64,000 nucleotides of DNA from Clostridia bacterium (GCA_017545535.1 JAFWMS010000021.1:62001-126000), one strand, 5' to 3'. Shown: positions 42,634-50,996, numbered from the stretch's first letter. Notes: generated by a model from the sequence alone, not told the origin. A program made the numbers and translations.

Positions 42634-43485
42634 TTATTGGAGCCCTTGATCCTCTTTCGGCGTCATCTCATGGGGCTCTTCCGATCCCTGGGGCTCCTCC
42701 GGCATGCTTTCAGCAGGCTCTGTCGGGGTCGAAGGATCCGTCCGCTTCCCCTTCGCCACCAGGCATACCAGGCATAGGACAGCGATGACCAGCTCCCAGA
42801 TCTGGTCGAAGGCGATGGGGCCGACCATAGCCTTGTCCACGCGGATGGCGTCAATGATAAATCTGCCCAGACAGAACAGCAGCGCCATGAGGGGGAAGCG
42901 AGCCCCCACCCGCCGGATCTTCCGGCGAAACAGCGCGTAGTAGAGCACGATCAACGCCGCGCACAGCAAAAACTCATAGAAGAACGCGGCGTAATGGATG
43001 GCCAGATCGTCCCCGATGGTGGCCAGGGGGAACCACTTGAGCGCCGATTTTTCCACCAGGGGCCCATAATGGGACCGGTTGAAAAAGTCTCCCCAGACGG
43101 CGATGCCCAGCCCCGCGAAGACGCCGGGCGCGGCGATATCCGCCATCTCTCCCAGGGAGACCTTGCGCAGCCCCAGATACACGAGGATGGCCGCCGCCGC
43201 GAAGATGAGCCCTCCGAAGAAGGACAGTCCGGGCCGGGTCAGATCGAAGAAATCCTTCCAGGCGACCTCATGGCAAAGGCAGGCGAACAGCCGCGCCCCC
43301 AGGGCCCCGAAGGGCATGCCCAGGATGCACAGATCCAGGGCGATATCCTTGGGCACGGAGCGCCCCTTTGAGCGCAGGTCCGTGACGAACATGGCGACGG
43401 CGATGCCGACGGCCAGCAAGATGGCATACCAGTAGACGTGGAATTTGCCGATGGAAAATGCAATTTCAAAATCAGGGCTCCTCAT
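42634..43485 (-). CDS. divergent prolipoprotein diacylglyceryl transferase-like protein
   Basis: A 283-residue polytopic protein aligning with Lgt along its length: FHVYWYAILLAVGIAVAM, GLSFFGGLIFA, GLGIAVWGDFFNRSHYG, GRFIIDAIRVDKAM. Lgt attaches diacylglycerol to lipoprotein cysteines. Several signature residues differ: the Arg and Asn of the GRxGNFxN motif read Val and Asp (AVWGDFFN), and the His of the HGGLIG motif reads Phe. It may be a paralogue with changed function. The C-terminal tail is Pro/Glu-rich. Upstream of a lipoprotein gene. Confidence 0.8.
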   Translation of the reverse strand: MRSPDFEIAFSIGKFHVYWYAILLAVGIAVAMFVTDLRSKGRSVPKDIALDLCILGMPFGALGARLFACLCHEVAWKDFFDLTRPGLSFFGGLIFAAAAILVYLGLRKVSLGEMADIAAPGVFAGLGIAVWGDFFNRSHYGPLVEKSALKWFPLATIGDDLAIHYAAFFYEFLLCAALIVLYYALFRRKIRRVGARFPLMALLFCLGRFIIDAIRVDKAMVGPIAFDQIWELVIAVLCLVCLVAKGKRTDPSTPTEPAESMPEEPQGSEEPHEMTPKEDQGLQ

Positions 43486-43551
43486 AACAGCCTCCCTTTC
43501 ACGTTCAAGGGTATCATACCATATATTCTGCAGGGTATCAACCTTTCAAAG

Positions 43552-43580
43552 TTGACACTCTTCCCTTCCTGTTCTATAAT
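43552..43580 (+). promoter_or_regulatory. consensus sigma-A promoter of the carbamate kinase gene
   Basis: TTGACA (43552-43557), 17 bp, TATAAT (43575-43580): a perfect match. The sequence AATCAAATC occurs twice (43579-43587 and 43594-43602) between the -10 and the ribosome-binding site AAAGGA. Confidence 0.85.
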
Positions 43581-43623
43581 CAAATCGGGTAGAATCAAAT
43601 CTTGTAAAGTGGAAAGGAATGCT

Positions 43624-44565
43624 ATGAAAAGAATCGTGATCGCCCTGGGCGGAAACGCCCTCCAGGAAGCTGGCAAGCCGGCCACCGCCGAGTCCCAGCT
43701 GGAAGTGGTTGAAAAGACCTCGGCCTACATCGCTGACATCATCGAAGCCGGATACGACGTGGTCATCGCCCACGGCAACGGGCCCCAGGTGGGCCGGATC
43801 GTGCTGCAAAACGAATCGGCTTCCAACGTGACCCCCGCCATGCCCTTCGACGTGTGCGGCGCCATGAGCCAGGGGTACATCGGCTATCATATCCAGCAGG
43901 GCCTTTCCAAGATACTCCGGCAGCGGGGCATACAAAAGCAGGTGGTCACCCTGGTGACCCAGGTGGTGGTAGACAGGGGCGATCCCAAGTTCCAGAACCC
44001 CAGCAAGCCCATCGGCCCCTTCTACACGAAGGAGGAGGCGGACAGGATCGCCGCGGAGAAAGGCTACACCATGAAGGAGGACGCCGGCCGCGGCTATCGC
44101 CGGGTGGTGGCTTCCCCCCTCCCTGTTGAGATAGTGGAGCTGGACGCCGTGAAGGCCCTGGAAAAAGCCGGTTTCGTGGTGATCACCGTGGGCGGCGGCG
44201 GCATCCCGGTGGTCAAGAACGACGACGGGACCCTCTCCGGCACGGCAGCCGTCATCGACAAGGATCTGGCCAGTGAAAAACTGGCGGAGGATCTGGATGC
44301 CGACGCGCTGGTCATCCTCACTGCGGTGGAGAACGTGTCCATCAACTACAAGAAGCCCGATCAGAAGGACCTTTCCGCCCTGTCCGTGGAGGATGCGAAG
44401 CGGTATATCGCGGAAGGCCAGTTCGCCCCCGGGTCCATGCTCCCCAAGGTGGAGGCGGCCATGAAGTTCGCTTCGAGCAAGCCGGAGCGCAAGTGCATCA
44501 TCACCTCCCTGGAAAAGGCGGTGGATGCCCTGAACGGGGTGGCAGGCACCACTGTTTCCCTCTAA
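43624..44565 (+). CDS. arcC: carbamate kinase
   Basis: A 313-residue carbamate kinase, making ATP from carbamoyl phosphate. Motifs: IVIALGGNALQ, IAHGNGPQVG, QGYIGYHIQQ, VTQVVVDRGDPKF, NPSKPIGPFY, YRRVVASPLP, VITVGGGGIPV and AVIDKDLASEKLA. The ATG at 43624 follows AAAGGA by 5 nt. It stands alone behind a consensus promoter; no arginine deiminase or ornithine transcarbamylase genes are near. In this genome it may serve purine or oxamate breakdown (inference). Confidence 0.97.
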   Translation: MKRIVIALGGNALQEAGKPATAESQLEVVEKTSAYIADIIEAGYDVVIAHGNGPQVGRIVLQNESASNVTPAMPFDVCGAMSQGYIGYHIQQGLSKILRQRGIQKQVVTLVTQVVVDRGDPKFQNPSKPIGPFYTKEEADRIAAEKGYTMKEDAGRGYRRVVASPLPVEIVELDAVKALEKAGFVVITVGGGGIPVVKNDDGTLSGTAAVIDKDLASEKLAEDLDADALVILTAVENVSINYKKPDQKDLSALSVEDAKRYIAEGQFAPGSMLPKVEAAMKFASSKPERKCIITSLEKAVDALNGVAGTTVSL

Positions 44566-44572
44566 ACCCGAC

Positions 44573-44608
44573 TTATCCCAGTTATCCACTCTTTCCACAG
44601 TATCCACA
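44573..44608 (+). promoter_or_regulatory. cluster of four DnaA-box-like 9-mers
   Basis: TTATCCCAG, TTATCCACT, TTTCCACAG and GTATCCACA lie head-to-tail in 36 bp between arcC and the aminotransferase. Each differs from TTATCCACA at one or two positions. Confidence 0.45.
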
Positions 44609-44636
44609 ATCATCATTTTTGAGCAAGGAGGCACCC

Positions 44637-45911
44637 ATGAAACCCTACGCATCCCTCACAAAGGACGAGCAGCGCGCGGAACTCAAGGCGCTGCAGGAGA
44701 AGTATGCCGAGATCAAGGCCAAGGGCCTGAGCCTGAACATGGCCCGCGGCAAGCCCTCTTCGGAGCAGCTGGACATCGTCAGCGATATGCTGACCGTCCT
44801 TTCCAAGGCCGATGATTGCTACGACGGCAAGCTGGACGTGCGCAACTACGGTGAGCTGCTGGGCATCCCCAGCGCCCGGGCCCTGTTCGCCGACATTTTG
44901 GACACCGTGCCCGAGAAGGTCATCGTGGGCGGCAGCGCCTCGCTGCAGCTCATGTTCGATCTCATCAGCAAGGCCTATACCCACGGCCTGCTCCACTCTC
45001 CCGCCCCCTGGGCCAAGCTCGACAAGGTCAAGTTCCTCTGTCCGGTCCCCGGCTATGACCGCCACTTTACCGTGAGCGCCTCCTTCGGCATGGAGCTCAT
45101 CCCGGTCCCCATGACCGAGTTCGGCCCCGATATGGACTTTGTGGAGAACGCCGTGAAGGATCCCGACGTAAAGGGTATCTGGTGCGTGCCCAAGTACTCC
45201 AACCCCGACGGCATCATCTATTCCGCCGAGACCATCGACCGCTTCATCCACTTGAAGCCCGCCGCCCCCGACTTCGCCGTCATGTGGGACAACGCCTACT
45301 GCATCCATGAGGTCATCGGCGACTACGTGCCCTTCCCCGACATCCTGTCCCTGGCCGCCGCCGCAGGCACGGAGGACATGTTCTACGAGTTCGCTTCCAC
45401 CAGCAAGGTCACCTTCCCCGGTGCGGGCATCTCCTGCATGGCTTCCAGCGTGGCCAACATTGAGCACGTTAAGAAGATCCTCAACGCCCAGATCATCAGC
45501 TTTGACAAGGTGAACCAGCTGCGGCACGTGAAGTTCCTGAAGAACAAGGAGAACACTTTGGCCCTCATGAAGAAGCACGCTTCCGTGCTTGGGCCCAAGT
45601 TCACCGCCGTGCTGGACGCCCTGGACAAGGAGATCGCGCCCCTCGACATCGCCACCTGGCGTCGGCCCAAGGGCGGCTACTTCGTCAGCTTCTACGCCAT
45701 GCCCGGCACCGCCAAGCGGGTGTTTACCCTGGCCAAGGAAGCAGGCCTCGTCATGACCAACGTGGGCGCCACCTATCCCTACGGCAAGGACCCCGATGAC
45801 AGCAACCTGCGCATCGCCCCCTCCTATCCGCCTTTGGACGACCTGAAGAAGGCCATGGAGATCTTCTGCGTGTGCGTGAAGATCGCTGCTCTGGAGAAGC
45901 TGCTGGGCTGA
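44637..45911 (+). CDS. PLP-dependent aminotransferase (MocR-like aspartate aminotransferase type)
   Basis: A 424-residue fold-type I aminotransferase. Substrate-arginine and cofactor regions: LNMARGKPSSEQLD, VGGSASLQLMFD, WCVPKYSNPDGIIYS, VMWDNAYCIHE (PLP Asp/Tyr) and FASTSKVTFPGAGISC (Schiff-base Lys). The pattern is that of the long 'aminotransferase MocR-like' group, which includes mycobacterial aspartate aminotransferase. AAGGAGG precedes the ATG by 6 nt. A hairpin terminator follows. The DnaA-box-like cluster lies in its leader. Confidence 0.9.
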   Translation: MKPYASLTKDEQRAELKALQEKYAEIKAKGLSLNMARGKPSSEQLDIVSDMLTVLSKADDCYDGKLDVRNYGELLGIPSARALFADILDTVPEKVIVGGSASLQLMFDLISKAYTHGLLHSPAPWAKLDKVKFLCPVPGYDRHFTVSASFGMELIPVPMTEFGPDMDFVENAVKDPDVKGIWCVPKYSNPDGIIYSAETIDRFIHLKPAAPDFAVMWDNAYCIHEVIGDYVPFPDILSLAAAAGTEDMFYEFASTSKVTFPGAGISCMASSVANIEHVKKILNAQIISFDKVNQLRHVKFLKNKENTLALMKKHASVLGPKFTAVLDALDKEIAPLDIATWRRPKGGYFVSFYAMPGTAKRVFTLAKEAGLVMTNVGATYPYGKDPDDSNLRIAPSYPPLDDLKKAMEIFCVCVKIAALEKLLG

Positions 45912-45927
45912 TCCACAAGAAAAACAA

Positions 45928-45957
45928 AGGAGCTGCTTCAAAGGCGGCTCCTTTTCT
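45928..45957 (+). terminator. terminator after the aminotransferase gene
   Basis: AGGAGC/GCTCCT stem (extended by AA/TT) followed by TTTTCT. Confidence 0.75.
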
Positions 45958-45962
45958 AATGC

Positions 45963-45992
45963 AAAAAAGCAAGCCCGAAAGCTTGCTTTTTT
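45963..45992 (-). terminator. palindromic terminator after tRNA-Leu
   Basis: 12-nt arms AAAAAAGCAAGC and GCTTGCTTTTTT around CCGAAA, directly 3' of tRNA-Leu; can also serve the convergent aminotransferase gene. Confidence 0.85.
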
Positions 45993-45994
45993 GT

Positions 45995-46078
45995 TGGTGC
46001 GGTGGACGAGACTTGAACTCGTACGCGCGAAGCACACGCACCTCAAACGTGCCTGTCTGCCAATTCCAGCACCACCGC
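45995..46078 (-). tRNA. tRNA-Leu (GAG)
   Basis: 84 nt with a long variable arm and encoded CCA. The acceptor GCGGTGG pairs with CCACCGC. The anticodon stem CACGT/GCGTG with loop TTGAGGT gives anticodon GAG. T-arm: ACGAGTTCAAGTCTCGT. No structured repeat follows this tRNA. Confidence 0.92.
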
Positions 46079-46151
46079 GTGCTTTTGCATTATAGCGGAG
46101 GCGACCCGGTTTGTCAATGCTTCGCGTAAAAAACTTTTTTCAGCGCATACT

Positions 46152-47360
46152 ATGCCCATGAAATATGCGACGATCTATCTTTTGCTTATTTTTCTTGCGA
46201 TCTGCGGGTGTTCTCGCCGGGAAAGCGCAGTGGAGACCAGCATCCGTTCCGCGGCCGAGGGGATGTCCGCGTCGGACGTCCAGTCCAGCATGGCTGGCCG
46301 CTCTGTCAACCTGCTCGTGGGCGGAGACGAGCTTCGTTTTACCCTGGCCGATCTGGGCGTAGACGGGGACGCCGACGAATGGCAGATGGACCAGGAGGCC
46401 TTTGCTGCCTTTTGTGAGCAGCTGAACGCCAAATACGGGAAACCGGCGAAGGATGCCCAGATGACCTTCTCCGAGGACCCGGCGGAGCCTCTGACGATCC
46501 TTGCGGAGGAAGACGGCGTGGCCATCGACGCAAAAGCGCTCCAGGCGAGCATCGCCGCATCCACGGACGGCGAGGACATCCCCGTCCATCTTCAGCCGGT
46601 CAAGGCGGACGTGACGGCCCAGTCGCTGAAGGAAAGATATTCCCTCCTCTCCACCTACACCACCTCCTTCAAGGGCTCCACCCTGGGCCGTAAGAACCGA
46701 GTGAGCAACATGGCCCTGGCGGTGTCCCGGATCAACGGCGTCGTGGTGGAGCCCGGGGAGGAATTCAGCATGAACGAGACCATATTGGACAGGACCAAGG
46801 AGAACGGCTATTCTCTCGCCCCAGCCATTCGCAACGGCACCTATGAAAAGGAGTACGGCGGCGGCGTCTGCCAAGTCTCCTCCACCCTGTTCAACGCCGT
46901 GATGATGGCGGACCTCCCCGTGACGGAGCGGCACCACCACAGCTGGCCCATGACCTACGTGCCCATCGGCCGGGACGCCACCATCTCCACAGGCTATAAG
47001 GATTTCAAGTTCGTCAACGCCACGGCGGAGGAGCTCATCATATTCGCTCACCTGGATCAAAAGGCCAAGACCGTCACCGTCCGGCTCTACGGGACCCATA
47101 GCCCCGACTTCGACCACATCGAGATCGAATCCAAGCGCACCGGCTCCCTGCCTGCCAAGGGGACGAAGCTCAAGTTGGACGAGAGCCTTCCCGCCGGCTC
47201 CCGGGTGGAGGAGCGCAAGGAGCGGCGGGGCCGTACCTCCGTCACCTATAAGAAGTATTACGACGCCGAGGGTACACTGATCCGGCAGGAAACGGCCTAC
47301 GAGGACACCTACCCTTCCATCGAGGGGCTGATATACGTATCCGCGGACATATACCGGTAG
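46152..47360 (+). CDS. VanW-family lipoprotein
   Basis: A 402-residue exported protein with an N-terminal lipoprotein-type signal (YLLLIFLAICGC), a peptidoglycan-binding-like region (residues about 40-150) and a VanW domain (STYTTSFKGSTLGRKNRVSNM, VEPGEEFSMNE, YGGGVCQVSSTLFNAV, HHHSWPMTYVPIGRDAT). A G5-like beta domain follows near 320-380 (GSRVEERKERRGRTSVTY). VanW proteins occur in glycopeptide-resistance loci and widely in Gram-positives; the activity is unknown. No resistance genes are nearby. No obvious SD precedes the ATG. Confidence 0.88.
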   Translation: MPMKYATIYLLLIFLAICGCSRRESAVETSIRSAAEGMSASDVQSSMAGRSVNLLVGGDELRFTLADLGVDGDADEWQMDQEAFAAFCEQLNAKYGKPAKDAQMTFSEDPAEPLTILAEEDGVAIDAKALQASIAASTDGEDIPVHLQPVKADVTAQSLKERYSLLSTYTTSFKGSTLGRKNRVSNMALAVSRINGVVVEPGEEFSMNETILDRTKENGYSLAPAIRNGTYEKEYGGGVCQVSSTLFNAVMMADLPVTERHHHSWPMTYVPIGRDATISTGYKDFKFVNATAEELIIFAHLDQKAKTVTVRLYGTHSPDFDHIEIESKRTGSLPAKGTKLKLDESLPAGSRVEERKERRGRTSVTYKKYYDAEGTLIRQETAYEDTYPSIEGLIYVSADIYR

Positions 47361-47366
47361 GCTCAT

Positions 47367-47395
47367 TTGACGACGTGGGGATTCGGTAGTATACT
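47367..47395 (+). promoter_or_regulatory. promoter of the YqeB-like gene
   Basis: TTGACG (47367-47372), 17 bp, TATACT (47390-47395), followed by AGGAG and the ATG at 47421. Confidence 0.7.
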
Positions 47396-47420
47396 CTGAA
47401 AAAAACAGGAGTGTGTCCCT

Positions 47421-48206
47421 ATGATCCTGATCCGCGGAGCGGGCGATATAGCCAGCGGCATCGCCCTGCGCCTGTACCGTTGTGGCTTCACGTTGGCCAT
47501 GACGGACCTGAGCAAGCCCACCTCCATCCGCCGCACGGTCTGCTTTTCGGAAGCGATCCTTCACGGGACCTGTTTCGTGGAAGGGGTCACGGCGGAGCGT
47601 GCCGCCTCCCTGGAGGATGCTGAGGCCATTTGGCAGCGGGGGCATATCCCCGTTTTCCCGGACGATGCAGGCACGGTCCTCTCCCTGCACAGGCCCAACG
47701 CCGTGATCGACGGTCGATTGGCCAAGGTGAATCTCGGCACGGCCATCACCGACGCGCCCATCGTCATCGCCGTTGGCCCGGGCTTTACGGCGGGCGTGGA
47801 CTGCCACGCTGTGGTGGAGACCCAGCGGGGCCACTACCTGGGCCGGGTCATCTATGAGGGCGCTGCGGCAGCCAACACCGGCGTCCCCGGCAACATTGGC
47901 GGCTACACCGTGGAGCGGATCATCCGCGCCCCCAAGGTGGGAGTGTTCCATCCAGTCTGCGCCATCGGGGATCAGGTGCAGGCCAGGGAAACCGTGGCCT
48001 ATGTGGACGAGGAGCCGGTCACCTGCGAGATTGGCGGCACCCTCCGAGGCATCCTCCCCGAAGGGACTCAGGTTTATGCAGGCATGAAGAGCGGCGACGT
48101 GGACCCCCGCTGTCAGCCGGAGCATTGCCTTTGTGCCTCGGACAAGGCTCTCGCCGTGGGCGGCGGTGTCCTGGAAGCCCTGCTGCATTTTGGATATAGA
48201 GAATAA
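47421..48206 (+). CDS. yqeB: YqeB/EF2563-type selenium-dependent molybdenum hydroxylase accessory protein
   Basis: A 261-residue protein with an N-terminal Rossmann-like start (ILIRGAGDIASGIALRLYRCGF) and the family stretches NAVIDGRLAKVNLGT, VAVGPGFTAG-type (IAVGPGFTAGVDCHAVVET), NTGVPGNIGGYT and PEGTQVYAGMKSGDVDPR. In genomes that mature selenium-containing molybdenum hydroxylases this family co-occurs with the hydroxylase genes. It suggests that the XdhABC enzyme encoded 19 kb away may carry labile selenium, an inference from family context. It has its own promoter and terminator. Confidence 0.87.
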   Translation: MILIRGAGDIASGIALRLYRCGFTLAMTDLSKPTSIRRTVCFSEAILHGTCFVEGVTAERAASLEDAEAIWQRGHIPVFPDDAGTVLSLHRPNAVIDGRLAKVNLGTAITDAPIVIAVGPGFTAGVDCHAVVETQRGHYLGRVIYEGAAAANTGVPGNIGGYTVERIIRAPKVGVFHPVCAIGDQVQARETVAYVDEEPVTCEIGGTLRGILPEGTQVYAGMKSGDVDPRCQPEHCLCASDKALAVGGGVLEALLHFGYRE

Positions 48207-48213
48207 AACAAAA

Positions 48214-48241
48214 GGGCCGCTTGACACGGCCCTCGCTTTTT
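48214..48241 (+). terminator. terminator after yqeB
   Basis: GGGCCG/CGGCCC stem with loop CTTGACA and a T5 run, between convergent yqeB and mntP. Confidence 0.85.
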
Positions 48242-48254
48242 GTCCAAATTCAGT

Positions 48255-48821
48255 TCAGAACGGCAGGTAGCCCATGTGCTCCAGGAAGATCTTGAGGCCC
48301 AGGAGGATCAGGATGACGCCGCCGGTGAGCTCCGCCTTGCTCTTGTATTTGGTGCCGAAGATGCTGCCGATCTTCACGCCCAAGGCGGACAGGAGGAAGG
48401 TGACCACGCCGATGAAGCTGACGGCGGGCAGGATCCGCACCTCCAGAAAAGCGAAGGTGACGCCCACGGCCAGGGCGTCGATGCTGGTGGCCACCGCCAT
48501 GACCAGCATGGTTTTGAAGCCCAGGGAGGGATCCGCATGCTCCGGGTCCTTGTCTCGGGATTCCCGGACCATGTTAACGCCGATGAGGGCCAGCAATATC
48601 ATGGCGATCCAATGGTCCACCGCGGCGATGTATTCGGCGAAACTGCTGCCCAAAAGATACCCCACGAGGGGCATCAACGCCTGGAAGCCGCCGAACCAGA
48701 GGCCCACGATCAGGGCATGTTTCATATTGATCTTCCCGATGGCCAATCCCTTGCAGACGGCCACGGCAAAGGCGTCCATGGAGAGGCCTACCGCCAGAAT
48801 GAACAGTTCAAGTATGGTCAT
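48255..48821 (-). CDS. mntP: manganese efflux pump MntP
   Basis: A 188-residue protein with six predicted TM helices in two homologous halves. The acidic motifs [14 protein letters not shown] (TM1) and [14 protein letters not shown] (TM4) carry the conserved Asp residues of MntP. AGGAG lies about 10 nt upstream of the ATG. It exports Mn(II). I looked for a manganese riboswitch in the 5' region and could not match one; a strong hairpin at 48875-48920 lies upstream. Confidence 0.94.
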   Translation of the reverse strand: MTILELFILAVGLSMDAFAVAVCKGLAIGKINMKHALIVGLWFGGFQALMPLVGYLLGSSFAEYIAAVDHWIAMILLALIGVNMVRESRDKDPEHADPSLGFKTMLVMAVATSIDALAVGVTFAFLEVRILPAVSFIGVVTFLLSALGVKIGSIFGTKYKSKAELTGGVILILLGLKIFLEHMGYLPF

Positions 48822-48874
48822 GTATCGTTTCTCCTACTCTTTGAGCACGGGATATTCTACTAAATTCTCCCCTG

Positions 48875-48920
48875 AAAAGCAATAGCCTGCGGGAGAAATC
48901 CGTGATATAGGATTGCTTTT
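48875..48920. repeat. hairpin between mntP and the DUF4097 gene
   Basis: Arms AAAAGCAAT and ATTGCTTTT enclose an imperfect inner stem. The right arm contains the -35 box of the DUF4097 promoter. It could act as an attenuator for mntP, or as a terminator. Confidence 0.5.
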
Positions 48921-48941
48921 TTACCGAATTGATCGTATACT
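48913..48941 (+). promoter_or_regulatory. promoter of the DUF4097 gene
   Basis: TTGCTT (48913-48918), 17 bp, TATACT (48936-48941), about 55 bp before the start codon. Confidence 0.6.
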
Positions 48942-48996
48942 GATAAAAATGGGTTTTTATAGGAATGCCCACCCTGTGTGAACGGAGAAACGAATC

Positions 48997-50001
48997 ATGA
49001 GCAAAACCGGATGGATCATTCTGGGCGTGTGCCTGGGCCTGGTGTTCTGCCTGTGCATGGGCCTTCTTCTGGCGGGACGCCTGGCCAACTCTCTCTTTCG
49101 TGAAAAAGAGGACGATTCGGCGATCACCGATCTCATCAAGGATTTCAAGGATCTTAAGAATGCGTATTCGGCGGACGGCGTGTACACCCTTAAGCCGGAT
49201 GAGCTCAAGGAGCTGGAGGTGGATTGGATCTCCGGGTCCGTGACCATCGTTCTGACGGACGGAGATGCCCTGGAGATCCGGGAGACAGCCAAATCCGCCA
49301 TAAGTGAGAAGGACGCCCTGCGCTACGGCGTGAAGGAGGGCAAGCTCCGCATCCAGGCCTGCAAAAAGGGCCACACCGGCAAGCTCCCCAAGAAAGAATT
49401 GGTCCTGACTCTCCCCCGCTCCCTGGCCGATACTTTGAAGGAGCTGGAGATCGATACGGTCTCTGCCTCCGTCTCAGCAGGCGAGTTCCAACTGGAGGAA
49501 CTGGATATAAACACCGTCTCCGGCAAGGTGCAGATAGAGAACATTGCAGCAAACAAAGGCGAGATAGACAGCGTTTCCGGAGACGTTACACTCCGCGGCT
49601 GTACCTTTGATTCCCTGCGCATGGACAGTGTTTCCGCCTTGTTGAGCATGACGGGGACCGCTGAGAAGGTCAAGGCCTCCTCCGTTTCCGGTTCCGTTCA
49701 GCTGTGGCTGGATGACAGCAGAGAGCTGCGTATCAGCACCATGTCCGGACATATAGCGCTGACGCTTTACAAGATACCCAAGGCGGTGCAGGTAGACACC
49801 ACCTCGGCTTTGACCACGATCTATCTGCCGGCGGACGCTTCCTGCACCATAAAACTGGACTCCATGTCGGGCAAACTATTGCAGAACATGCAGGAGGTAG
49901 GTTCTAAACAGCTTATTCTCGGCGACGGCGAAGCGCACATCGATATTGATTCCATGAGCGGCGACGTATGGATACAGCCGACACCGGCAAAGACGCGATG
50001 A
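48997..50001 (+). CDS. membrane-anchored DUF4097-type beta-repeat protein
   Basis: A 334-residue protein with one N-terminal TM (about residues 6-28, IILGVCLGLVFCLCMGLLLAG). An external region contains at least seven short repeats of the type xLxxxSxSGxVxL (WISGSVTIVL, NTVSGKVQIENI, DSVSGDVTLRG, SSVSGSVQLWL, STMSGHIALTL, DSMSGKLLQNM, DSMSGDVWIQP), giving the right-handed beta-solenoid of DUF4097/DUF4098 proteins. In Firmicutes, such proteins are often envelope-stress linked; no partner is visible. It is transcribed alone. Confidence 0.85.
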   Translation: MSKTGWIILGVCLGLVFCLCMGLLLAGRLANSLFREKEDDSAITDLIKDFKDLKNAYSADGVYTLKPDELKELEVDWISGSVTIVLTDGDALEIRETAKSAISEKDALRYGVKEGKLRIQACKKGHTGKLPKKELVLTLPRSLADTLKELEIDTVSASVSAGEFQLEELDINTVSGKVQIENIAANKGEIDSVSGDVTLRGCTFDSLRMDSVSALLSMTGTAEKVKASSVSGSVQLWLDDSRELRISTMSGHIALTLYKIPKAVQVDTTSALTTIYLPADASCTIKLDSMSGKLLQNMQEVGSKQLILGDGEAHIDIDSMSGDVWIQPTPAKTR

Positions 50002-50027
50002 AATAATCCGGATCGCATCTTTCCTGT

Positions 50028-50056
50028 TTGACGCATCTGCTATTATTTGATACTAT
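50028..50056 (+). promoter_or_regulatory. promoter of the DegV-family gene
   Basis: TTGACG (50028-50033), 17 bp, TACTAT (50051-50056), then AAGGAGG before the ATG. Confidence 0.65.
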
Positions 50057-50085
50057 GGTTTTCAGCAACTAAGGAGGAACTTCCC

Positions 50086-50943
50086 ATGGCAAGACCAGTC
50101 AAGATCACCTCGGACACTCCCTGCGATATCGGTCCCATGCTCCAGGAGCGGTACGGCGTAGACCTCGTGCCGCTGCACGTGACCATGAACGACCGGGAGT
50201 ATCTGGACGGCGTCAACATCACCAACGACATGATCTACGAGAATTGGGAGAAAACAGGCTCCCTTCCCAAGACCAGCGCGGTAAGCGTGGGCGAATACGA
50301 GGAATTCTTCAAAAGCTTCACCGACCAGGGGTACGACGTGATCCACATCTCCCTGGGCTCCGGCCTGTCCGTGACCCACCAAAATGCCGTCATGGCCGCC
50401 GAGGAGGTCCCCGGCGTGTACGTGATCGACTCCCGAAGCCTCTCTACCGGCATCGGCCTGCTGGTCTGCGAAGCCGGCGAACGGGCCAAAAAGGGCATGG
50501 ACGCCCAAACCATCCAGGCGGAGGTGGAGGCCCTCACCCTGAAGAACTCCGCCAGCTTCATCCTGGACACCCTGGACTTTTTACACGCCGGCGGCCGCTG
50601 CTCCTCCCTGGCTCACATGGGGGCGAACCTCATGAGCATCAAGCCCAGCATCAAGGTGCTGAACGAGCAGAACGGCAACATGACCGTGGGCAAGAAGTAT
50701 TTCGGGAAGCTCAAGAAGTGCATCATCGCCTACATCCACGACCAGCTGGCCGACCGGACGGACATCGTTCGGGATCGGATCTTCATCACCCACTCCGGCT
50801 TCCCCCAGGAGGACATCCTGTGGATGAAGGCGGAGGTCGAAAAGTACGGCCCATGGGGCGAGATCATCGTCACCACCGCCGGGTGCACCATCTCCTCTCA
50901 CTGCGGGCCGGGCTGCATGGGCGTGCTGTTTCTGACGAAATAA
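50086..50943 (+). CDS. DegV-family fatty-acid-binding protein
   Basis: A 285-residue DegV/FakB-like protein: ITSDTPCDIGPML (N-terminal Ser/Asp site), VPLHVTMNDREYLDG, KTSAVSVGEYEEFF, SLGSGLSVTHQNA, VIDSRSLSTGIGLLV, LDFLHAGGRCSS and the C-terminal TTAGCTISSHCGPGCMGV. FakB proteins present fatty acids to the kinase FakA. The ATG at 50086 follows AAGGAGG by 8 nt. FakA is not in the window. A terminator follows. Confidence 0.93.
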   Translation: MARPVKITSDTPCDIGPMLQERYGVDLVPLHVTMNDREYLDGVNITNDMIYENWEKTGSLPKTSAVSVGEYEEFFKSFTDQGYDVIHISLGSGLSVTHQNAVMAAEEVPGVYVIDSRSLSTGIGLLVCEAGERAKKGMDAQTIQAEVEALTLKNSASFILDTLDFLHAGGRCSSLAHMGANLMSIKPSIKVLNEQNGNMTVGKKYFGKLKKCIIAYIHDQLADRTDIVRDRIFITHSGFPQEDILWMKAEVEKYGPWGEIIVTTAGCTISSHCGPGCMGVLFLTK

Positions 50944-50973
50944 TAAATCTTTTACAAAACATCCACCTTTTCG

Positions 50974-50996
50974 CCCTCCCATTGGGAGGGTTTTCT
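50974..50996 (+). terminator. terminator after the DegV gene
   Basis: CCCTCCC-ATT-GGGAGGG followed by TTTTCT. Confidence 0.85.

Noticed and set aside
44566-44636. Replication origin at the DnaA-box cluster
   Set aside because: No dnaA, dnaN or rpmH nearby, no AT-rich unwinding region, and genes run through normally.
48822-48996. Manganese (yybP-ykoY) riboswitch upstream of mntP
   Set aside because: The region has a hairpin, but I could not identify the conserved internal loops; not enough to call.
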